This document shows positions 16,205 through 21,940 of a DNA stretch of 21,940 bases, one piece after another. The translations under genes were made by a program, and so were the position numbers. How positions within the stretch are numbered: position 1 is the stretch's first letter; each line of letters begins with the position of its first letter. The notes under the pieces were generated by a model. It was given only the letters and a program-made list of their open reading frames with translations, did not search any database and was not told the DNA's origin. The DNA comes from Planctomycetota bacterium (GTDB taxonomy: Bacteria; Planctomycetota; UBA8108; UBA1146). Where the stretch lies: positions 11,226 through 33,165 of the forward strand of contig NZJA01000148.1 of the NCBI GenBank assembly GCA_002691835.1, given 5' to 3'.

Positions 16205-17044
16205 ATGTCCCGACCCCGTGCACTGATTGTCGACCTTGACGGCACCCTGCTGTCAGATGACGGGGTGATTCACCCAGACACACGCTCGGCACTTCACAGG
16301 ATTCACGATGAGGGGATTCGCGTCATGGTCGCGACTGGGAGATCTGAAAAATCTGCCGCGCCGGCAGTCGATGCTCTCGGAATCCACCTGCCCACCATTA
16401 TTTACAATGGTGCTGCCCTCTGGTGCCCCGTCGATCGTCGACTGATTCGAGAGCGCCTCATCGATGCTGATCACCTCGATGCGATACTTGATTTTGCCCA
16501 CGCCGAAAATCTCATGCCGGTTGTCATGTGTGCCGATACCAAAAAAGCATTTACTGCACGACCTCAAGTTCTTCAATTTCCTCTTCACGATATGCCTCAT
16601 CTGGAAATCGTCAGCGAATCAGAACTCCGAATCGAAAAACCGATCCGGCTATCGGTCTTTTCAGAACGCCACAATAATGCCGCAGAGTTTGCGCAGGAAA
16701 TTCGCCAGATCCATGATGCGGAATCCTATATGACCTGGTTCCCTCTCAGCCTGCTGCCAGAACTTCGCGACAGCCCTTTGAAGGTGGTCGATATTCAACC
16801 ACCTTGTGAAGGCAAAAAAGAAGCCCTGATTTATCTTGCTGAAGAAGAGGGGATTCCCGCAGAGGAAGTCGTAGCCATCGGCGATGCGACCAACGATTTA
16901 CCGATGGTCACCGAAGCAGGTCTCGGAGTGGCAATGGAAAATGCCATGGAAGAACTCAAGGAAGTGGCGGATCGCATCATCGGTAAAAATGATACCGGGA
17001 CTATCGGTCAACTCGTCGACGAAATCTGGCCGATCAAACGCTAA
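16205..17044 (+). CDS. Cof-type HAD-IIB family phosphatase
   Basis: A soluble haloacid-dehalogenase-superfamily hydrolase of 279 aa. Motif I is VDLDGTLL, with nucleophile D10 and acid/base D12. Motif II is VATGR (residues 42-46), motif III lysine is K204 or K205 in GKKEAL, and motif IV is GDATNDLPM, with metal ligands D227 and D231. The cap between residues about 85 and 190 and the motif layout fit the Cof/YidA group, which acts on sugar phosphates, flavin or pyridoxal phosphates; the substrate cannot be read from sequence. I chose the ATG at 16205 because GGAG lies 7 nt upstream and the family N-terminus (RALIVDLDGT) follows directly; the frame is open from 16118 without a comparable signal. 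It converges on msrP with an 18-nt gap. Confidence 0.92.
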   Translation: MSRPRALIVDLDGTLLSDDGVIHPDTRSALHRIHDEGIRVMVATGRSEKSAAPAVDALGIHLPTIIYNGAALWCPVDRRLIRERLIDADHLDAILDFAHAENLMPVVMCADTKKAFTARPQVLQFPLHDMPHLEIVSESELRIEKPIRLSVFSERHNNAAEFAQEIRQIHDAESYMTWFPLSLLPELRDSPLKVVDIQPPCEGKKEALIYLAEEEGIPAEEVVAIGDATNDLPMVTEAGLGVAMENAMEELKEVADRIIGKNDTGTIGQLVDEIWPIKR

Positions 17045-17062
17045 AACTGCGCCTTTGCAGGG

Positions 17063-18055
17063 TTAGTGCTCATCTCCCTTATACATACTGGCGACCTGTT
17101 CAGCATATCCGTTGTAGAGCAGGGTCGGTCTCCGCTTGCCTGTCCCGATGTCTCTTTCCATCGCTTGGCTCCACCGTGGGTGAGGCTTGGAAGGATCAAC
17201 ATTCGAATAAAACCCGTACTCTTTTGGGATCGCCTGATTCCAAAAAGTACTCGGCTTCTTTTCTGTAAACTCAATTCGCACGATGGATTTCGGTGATTTG
17301 TAACCGTACTTCCAAGGAACAACCACACGCCAAGGAGCCCCGAACTGCATCGGCAAGGCATGGCCGAAGATTCCGACACAGACCATTGCCAAATCATGTC
17401 GGGCTTCATCCAGTCGCAAAGCCTCAAAGTAAGGCCATGGCCACTGGGGATCAGACTGACCCGGCAGACGATCCTTGTCGAGGATTGAAACGAATCGAAT
17501 GTATTTCGCTTTTCCCAAAGGCTTGCAACGATCGATAAGCTTGCTCAATGGATAGCCGGTCCATGGCACTTGCATTGCCCACGTCTCGACACAGCGAAAT
17601 CTGTAGGTTCGCTCCTCAAGGGGGGCCAGCTTCAGCAAGTCTTCCAGATCGAGAGTGAACTCTTTTTCAACATCTCCCCCAACTTCGATCTTCCAGGGGG
17701 TCGCCTTGAAACCACGGGCCATCTGCCAAACGCGATTCTTGACGGTCGTGAACTCATAAAAATTATTGTGGGTCGAGGCGACCTTCTCTTCGGTCAGAGT
17801 TCGTGGAGCGATCGAGTATGCTTTTGAACTTTTTGCAGGAAACAGATCAGCATGTAAATCACCGATGGCTGGCTTAAAAGCTTCTTTGAGCTCTTCGTCA
17901 TCGAGACCGAAAGAACCATTCATACCCCGGAGAAATCCCGGCGCAGAAAGGGCCGTCAATCCAGCAGCCCCAAATCCGAGACCCCGAAGAACATCCCGGC
18001 GATTCATGTAGGTGGATTCGGAGATGTCATCACTGGGGAGATGCAGGTGGTCCAT
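17063..18055 (-). CDS. msrP: MsrP-type periplasmic methionine-sulfoxide reductase, molybdopterin subunit (YedY)
   Basis: This is a Mo-molybdopterin enzyme that reduces oxidised methionines in exported proteins. The twin-arginine signal is RRDVLRG at residues 19-25, followed by a hydrophobic stretch (residues 26-42). The molybdenum-ligand cysteine is C155 in RFRCVETWAMQVPW. Other close matches to E. coli MsrP are NNFYEF (97-102), GAPWRVVVPWKYGYKSPKSI, EYGFYSNVDP, HPRWSQAMER and the C-terminal YAEQVASMYKG. I chose the ATG at 18055 (330 aa) with GGAAGG upstream; a TTG at 18085 would add ten residues. Its membrane partner msrQ (b-type cytochrome) is not adjacent: the downstream neighbour is a convergent phosphatase and the upstream gene encodes a sialidase-fold protein. 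Confidence 0.95.
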   Translation of the reverse strand: MDHLHLPSDDISESTYMNRRDVLRGLGFGAAGLTALSAPGFLRGMNGSFGLDDEELKEAFKPAIGDLHADLFPAKSSKAYSIAPRTLTEEKVASTHNNFYEFTTVKNRVWQMARGFKATPWKIEVGGDVEKEFTLDLEDLLKLAPLEERTYRFRCVETWAMQVPWTGYPLSKLIDRCKPLGKAKYIRFVSILDKDRLPGQSDPQWPWPYFEALRLDEARHDLAMVCVGIFGHALPMQFGAPWRVVVPWKYGYKSPKSIVRIEFTEKKPSTFWNQAIPKEYGFYSNVDPSKPHPRWSQAMERDIGTGKRRPTLLYNGYAEQVASMYKGDEH

Positions 18056-18132
18056 TGGATGCCTTCCACAAAGGAGATGAATCAAATTTCAAGATTATCC
18101 TCAGTCACTGCAGTTACAAAGACGAAAGCAAG

Positions 18133-18146
18133 GGAACTACAGTTCC
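18133..18146 (-). terminator. Weak hairpin after the sialidase-fold gene
   Basis: GGAACT and AGTTCC form a near-perfect inverted repeat 11-24 nt past the stop codon. Read on the minus strand, it is followed by CTTGCTTTCGTC, which is only moderately T-rich. It may be a weak terminator between this gene and msrP, or may just be a chance palindrome. Confidence 0.25.
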
Positions 18147-18156
18147 AGTGATCGTT

Positions 18157-19413
18157 TCAGCGAGAACGATAGTCAATCAGAACGGTCTCGACCCGACTGC
18201 GGTTCTCCTCATCAAAGGCGGTAAATGCCACCAAGGCCTGACTCGATTCAGGAATCGGCATGATTTTGGGGAAACCACTTTTGCGGCCAGCTGAAGTTTC
18301 CGCGACAACCCAACGAACCCCAGGCTTTGAACCTGGCTTCCAATATCTGAGTGAAACTTGGGCACGCCCCTCCCGCTGCTCCAACCAACTGACGAGATAG
18401 TCTCCATTAGGCAACTCACAAAGATCTACTCTGCCAAGAGGTTTCCCAGCATCGATTCTGTGAACGGGAGCAGACGAATCGGACTCGAGACCCCCACCCC
18501 TGAGAAGGACTGCCCCCTCTCCCTCCGGAGCCATCGAATCTGATTCGGTGTACCAGGCAGCCGCCCAACTTTGGGGATCTCCTGCGACCGCTGGGCCATT
18601 CACGGGACAGCCCGGTTGGACCCAGCCATCTCCATGAAGAAGAGCAGCGTTATCAGGGTCTCCGTCCGTGACTCCCTGCCGAATCCAAGCGATGTCTCGA
18701 ACTTCCATATAATCTCGATCACGATAAAACGTCAGTGCCTGATCTGCACCCACCACGGCATCCACTGGACAACAATCACAGACTGAATCATCGAGAAGAA
18801 CTTCCTCTGATAGAGCCCCTGAACGATCAAGAAATCTCGACCGCAGCGTCATCGGTTTACCATTCAGGGTTTCTCGCCCGTCCAGCCATGCGAGATGAAA
18901 ACGATCTCCCAGGGATTTCATCGAAAGGAAGCCATGTTCAGATGGTGAACGGTCGGTATGGGGGATAATCGCAGGGCTCCAAGATTCACCTCGATCTCCG
19001 GATAAGGAAATCTTAATCCCGTAAGCGTAGGTATCTGAGGAGATCTTATCGAGCCAATGAACCGCCATCGTTCCGTCATTCAATACGGACATCGTTGGAA
19101 AATCAGCCCAATTCACAAACCATGTATCTCCCCTGACGACCTCTTTGGGCGCTGACCAGCCTTGATTCTCCCACCTTGAAAAACGGATCACGGCAACTCC
19201 GTCACTCGTTCTGTCAACCCATGAGATCAATGGCTGACCTTTCTCATCGACCGTCAGTGAAGGAAGTGCTGCTCCCGGTTCGCAAGGGATCTGCACGCTG
19301 ACAGGCGTCCGCATGCTGACCCGCTTCGGTTCTGTCGTTATCCAACCCGAGACAAACCAGATCACTAACGAAATCCAAATGGCGAACTTTACAAAACTAA
19401 AACCCCGAAGCAT
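18157..19413 (-). CDS. Exported or membrane-anchored sialidase-fold (BNR/Asp-box) protein with a CxCC motif
   Basis: A 418-residue protein with an N-terminal hydrophobic segment (residues 7-24) that may be a signal anchor. An Asp-box SGDRGESW lies at 138-145, and repeated W-x-D/W-x-x blade segments (ISWVDR, VHWLDK, LAWLDGR, VSWLEQR) suggest a six-bladed sialidase-like propeller. The arrangement of a sialidase active site is not visible, so enzymatic sialidase activity is unsupported. C212, C214 and C215 (VCDCCP) form a conspicuous cluster mid-protein. I chose the ATG at 19413 because AAGG sits about 8 nt upstream; ATG at 19419 and the longer frame from 19455 are less likely. It overlaps the end of the gamma-glutamyltransferase gene by 17 nt and precedes msrP by 101 nt, suggesting cotranscription. 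Confidence 0.8.
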   Translation of the reverse strand: MLRGFSFVKFAIWISLVIWFVSGWITTEPKRVSMRTPVSVQIPCEPGAALPSLTVDEKGQPLISWVDRTSDGVAVIRFSRWENQGWSAPKEVVRGDTWFVNWADFPTMSVLNDGTMAVHWLDKISSDTYAYGIKISLSGDRGESWSPAIIPHTDRSPSEHGFLSMKSLGDRFHLAWLDGRETLNGKPMTLRSRFLDRSGALSEEVLLDDSVCDCCPVDAVVGADQALTFYRDRDYMEVRDIAWIRQGVTDGDPDNAALLHGDGWVQPGCPVNGPAVAGDPQSWAAAWYTESDSMAPEGEGAVLLRGGGLESDSSAPVHRIDAGKPLGRVDLCELPNGDYLVSWLEQREGRAQVSLRYWKPGSKPGVRWVVAETSAGRKSGFPKIMPIPESSQALVAFTAFDEENRSRVETVLIDYRSR

Positions 19414-21103
19414 GCCCATCCTTTCGCGACTCACTCGCACCCACCCAAACTCCATGCAAATGATCTCTCATGACAGCCTGATAACCCCCGAAGAGGCCCT
19501 TCTTTCGGGAAATGACGTGGCCCTTTTTTCTCAATGCCGAAATCACTTCCTCAGAGAAGCCGCTCTCGAGAGCAACTTCTCCACCGTCTTTCATAGTATA
19601 TCCCGTCGGCTGCGATGAACCGACATGAACGACACGGGGCGCATCTCCCGCCTCTTGAAGGTTCATGTCAAAATCGATCAGATTCATCAATACCCAAGCC
19701 TGCGCCTGAGGTTGAGTGGCTCCACCCATGACTCCAAAAGAAAGCCAAGGTTTGCCATCCTTGAATGCAAAACCGGGAATGATCGTGTGGAAAGGTCTTT
19801 TTCCGGGGGCATAAACATTGGCGTGATCTTCATCAAGGCTGAAGAGTTCACCCCTGTCTTGAAGTCCAAACCCTAAACCCGGAGGACAGACACCACTCCC
19901 AATGCCACGGTAATTACTCTGAATGAGAGAAACCATGTTTCCATCAGAGTCTGCGATCGAAAGGTAAACAGTATCTCCCTCACGAGTCTGGGCACGTCCC
20001 GTATCGATGGTTAATGCCGAGCTTTCAGAAGAGATGGCTGAACGTTGAAGATCTGCCCGTGATTTTGAGATCAGCTCTTTCATGGGGACCTGATGAAAAT
20101 CAGGATCGACATAATCTTTGGCACGATCTTCGAATACTTGTTTCTTCGCTTCGATGAAGTGATGAAGTAACTCGGTGCTCCCAAATCCCCAGTCACGAAC
20201 AGGGTAGCCCTCCATGATATTCAAGAGCTGGAGTACCGCCAAACCCTGCCCATTCGGAGGAAGTTGCCAAACGTCGACTCCACGGTAACTCGTGCTCACA
20301 GGCTTCACCCACTCCCCCTTATGGGAAGAAAGGTCTTCAACGGAAAGATAGCCCCCGTGCTGTTGCACGAAGTCCGCCATCTTCTTTGCGAGCTCACCTT
20401 GATAGAATCCAGCCCTTCCTGATTGAGCGATCTTTTCGTAGCAGTTTGCCAGATCAGGATTCTTCCAGATTTCGCCTTCAGAAGGAGCCTGGCCATCGCG
20501 GGTAAACGTCTCTATGAATCCTGGTTGGGACTTCAGCTTTCCTAGACTCGCCTGCCAGTAGTAGGCGATGACCTGAGAAACTGGAAATCCCTCGCGAGCA
20601 TGGCGGATCGCCGGCTCGAGGACTTTTTCCAGAGGCAATCGACCCCATTTCTCATGGAGACTGATCCAGCCATCGACGCAGCCCGGAACAGAAATGGGAA
20701 GAGGACCATGGGCAGGAATCTCATCGAGGCCCATTCGATTGAGTTCACTTTTTAGTGTTTTTAGATCCAGGTTTTTTGGCGAACGCCCAGATCCATTGTA
20801 ACCGTGGAGCTGACCCTCTTCGGCATCCCAAACGATGGCAAACAGGTCGCCGCCGATTCCACAACCTGTTGGCTCCATCAGTCCAAGACAAGCATTCGCT
20901 GCAATGGCGGCATCGATGGCATTGCCTCCTGCTTTAAGAATGTCGAGAGCCGCGTCCGTTGCCAGCGGCTGACTGGTCGCGGCCATCCCATGCAGAGCCA
21001 ATGCTGGGGAACGAGTCGCCAAAGGAAGACCAAAGACCCGGTCTCCCCCAATAACCCGGGAACTGGCGAGGAATAGAAACATCAAAATCAGGCACATCTT
21101 CAT
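19397..21103 (-). CDS. ggt: Gamma-glutamyltransferase-like enzyme (glutathione hydrolase family)
   Basis: An Ntn-hydrolase that autocleaves into large and small subunits and releases or transfers gamma-glutamyl groups, probably in the periplasm. Residues 1-20 look like a signal peptide (MKMCLILMFLFLASS). The large-subunit motifs are PTGCGIGGD (78-86) and NGSGRSP, giving the probable glutamate-binding R107. The autocleavage site and nucleophile is Thr378 in GDTVYLSIADSDGN, and the oxyanion-type VMGGATQPQAQ lies further on. The TVY and GGATQPQ signatures resemble the YwrD-like branch rather than classical E. coli Ggt, so the true substrate may not be glutathione. I chose the ATG at 21103 (568 aa), preceded by GAGGG; the frame is open up to 21322 but only through the intergenic region. 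It is the first gene of a set with the overlapping sialidase-fold gene and msrP. Confidence 0.93.
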   Translation of the reverse strand: MKMCLILMFLFLASSRVIGGDRVFGLPLATRSPALALHGMAATSQPLATDAALDILKAGGNAIDAAIAANACLGLMEPTGCGIGGDLFAIVWDAEEGQLHGYNGSGRSPKNLDLKTLKSELNRMGLDEIPAHGPLPISVPGCVDGWISLHEKWGRLPLEKVLEPAIRHAREGFPVSQVIAYYWQASLGKLKSQPGFIETFTRDGQAPSEGEIWKNPDLANCYEKIAQSGRAGFYQGELAKKMADFVQQHGGYLSVEDLSSHKGEWVKPVSTSYRGVDVWQLPPNGQGLAVLQLLNIMEGYPVRDWGFGSTELLHHFIEAKKQVFEDRAKDYVDPDFHQVPMKELISKSRADLQRSAISSESSALTIDTGRAQTREGDTVYLSIADSDGNMVSLIQSNYRGIGSGVCPPGLGFGLQDRGELFSLDEDHANVYAPGKRPFHTIIPGFAFKDGKPWLSFGVMGGATQPQAQAWVLMNLIDFDMNLQEAGDAPRVVHVGSSQPTGYTMKDGGEVALESGFSEEVISALRKKGHVISRKKGLFGGYQAVMRDHLHGVWVGASESRKDGHASGF

Positions 21104-21239
21104 GGAAACCCTCAATTCTGAAAGGCATGGTATCCAGCAGTCCCTGCAGGAGGTAGCTGGCAATCGAAGGAGGTCGATTTCCGGATCATCAGGACCAAAG
21201 TGCTGACGAACATTTACCCCGATCAATTTGGTGTGGGTA

Positions 21240-21258
21240 CCCCCGGGGCCTGCGGGGG
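21240..21258 (+). promoter_or_regulatory. GC-only hairpin and -10-like element ahead of hemL
   Basis: CCCCCG (21240-21245) and CGGGGG (21253-21258) form a perfect 6-bp stem with a 7-nt loop in the 191-bp region between the divergent ggt and hemL genes. Immediately after it, TATACT (21260-21265) matches the -10 consensus at five of six positions, but no -35 box sits at the right distance. The structure is visible; a role in hemL control is speculative. Confidence 0.3.
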
Positions 21259-21294
21259 ATATACTCCCGTGAAATCGATAGTAGGGAGCAAGCC

Positions 21295-21940
21295 GTGAAC
21301 TCCACCCCCCAGAACCCTTCACCGGGTAACCAAGAACTTTTCGATCGTGCCCGTCAATTGATCCCCGGTGGGGTCAACAGCCCCGTTCGGGCCTTCGGAT
21401 CCGTCGGTGGAACCCCCCGTTTTATTCGCTCGGCAAAAGGTTGCCGCATCACCGATGAGGACGGAAACGACTACATCGATTTCGTCGGCTCCTGGGGGCC
21501 GATGATCCTGGGTCATGCCCACCCCGAAATCCTTGAGGCGATCTCACGGACGGCGGTCCATGGGACCTCTTTCGGAGCCCCCACTGCTGCAGAAGTTGAA
21601 ATCGCCGAGCTCATCGTCGATATGGTGCCCTCTGCGGAGATGGCTCGCCTGACCTCCAGTGGAACCGAAGCAACGATGTCTGCTCTCCGTCTCGCTCGGG
21701 GCATCACTGGCAGATCTCTTTTCATTAAATTTGAAGGCTGCTACCACGGCCATGGTGACTCCTTCCTCGTTGCCGCAGGCTCCGGGGCGGCAACCCATGG
21801 CCATCCTTCCAGTCCGGGAGTTCCTGCCGCCACTGCCAACTTGACTCTCGTCGCTCCATTCAATGATCTGGATGCCGTCAAGAATCTGATGGCCGAACAT
21901 GGCTCGGATATCGCAGCCATCTTTGTCGAACCAATCGCTG
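21295..21940 (+). CDS. hemL: Glutamate-1-semialdehyde 2,1-aminomutase (partial, right edge)
   Basis: This PLP-dependent enzyme converts glutamate-1-semialdehyde to 5-aminolevulinate, the step after HemA. The visible 215 residues include [13 protein letters not shown], [41 protein letters not shown] (PLP phosphate-binding region) and [19 protein letters not shown], all diagnostic. The PLP-binding lysine lies beyond the window, as does the rest of a protein normally about 430 residues long. The start is a GTG at 21295 behind GGGAG; there is no in-frame ATG nearby. It is transcribed divergently from ggt, about 5.8 kb from pckA, the first gene of the putative pckA-hem unit, so the C5 pathway genes sit in the same neighbourhood but in separate units. 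Confidence 0.97.
   Translation, partial: MNSTPQNPSPGNQELFDRARQLIPGGVNSPVRAFGSVGGTPRFIRSAKGCRITDEDGNDYIDFVGSWGPMILGHAHPEILEAISRTAVHGTSFGAPTAAEVEIAELIVDMVPSAEMARLTSSGTEATMSALRLARGITGRSLFIKFEGCYHGHGDSFLVAAGSGAATHGHPSSPGVPAATANLTLVAPFNDLDAVKNLMAEHGSDIAAIFVEPIA

Noticed and set aside
18157..19413. True exo-alpha-sialidase
   Set aside because: Only one clear Asp-box is seen and the arginine triad and Asp/Tyr catalytic residues of sialidases cannot be placed, so only the fold is called.
21319..21522. Minus-strand frames opposite hemL
   Set aside because: They lie wholly within the strongly conserved hemL coding sequence and have no family resemblance.

Overview
The window reads as a chromosomal segment of a Gram-negative-type bacterium with moderate GC content. 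It probably belongs to the Planctomycetota or a similar marine/aquatic lineage. The clues are Cys-Asp-Asn repeats of the type DCNxNGIPDxC, a giant secreted FG-GAP/HYR protein, several GTG and TTG starts, and a Tat-exported MsrP. The phylum is an inference; nothing here (no rRNA, no plasmid or phage gene) fixes it. I saw no insertion sequences, CRISPR arrays or tRNA genes.

Left third (1-7160, minus strand): the N-terminal 2386 codons of one giant gene that runs off the left edge. From the N-terminus it has a signal peptide, 3 Cys/Asp/Asn calcium-loop-like repeats, a seven-bladed FG-GAP (integrin-like) propeller, 15 more Cys/Asp/Asn repeats, and at least 21 hyalin (HYR) repeats of almost perfectly constant length (81 residues, 243 bp). 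It is probably a calcium-stabilised surface adhesin or matrix protein. Its 495-bp upstream gap carries several inverted repeats and a possible alternative-pairing leader just before the ribosome binding site.

Middle (7656-15506, minus strand): a tight run pckA - hemX - hemA - hemC - hemD - hemE - hemY. Stop/start overlaps join hemX-hemA, hemA-hemC, hemC-hemD and hemE-hemY, while the pckA-hemX and hemD-hemE gaps are only 29 and 45 nt. Together hemA, hemC, hemD, hemE and hemY cover glutamyl-tRNA to glutamate-1-semialdehyde, porphobilinogen to uroporphyrinogen III, coproporphyrinogen III formation, and the protoporphyrinogen oxidation step. hemB, coproporphyrinogen oxidase/dehydrogenase and ferrochelatase are not in the window. 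The next heme enzyme, hemL, lies at the right edge on the plus strand. pckA is a divergent ATP-type PEP carboxykinase; three tandem 14-bp repeats lie upstream of it.

Right third (15756-21940): a small orphan ORF (minus) diverges from a Cof-type HAD phosphatase (plus). The phosphatase converges on a minus-strand set made of a gamma-glutamyltransferase-like enzyme, an overlapping membrane-anchored or exported sialidase-fold protein with a CxCC motif, and a Tat-exported MsrP-type molybdoenzyme. hemL starts divergently from the gamma-glutamyltransferase gene and is cut by the right edge.

Nothing here is a clear-cut new defence or mobile system. The items most worth a second look are the giant HYR/FG-GAP protein with its structured leader, the length-invariant repeat array, the CxCC protein next to MsrP, and the pckA-heme linkage.
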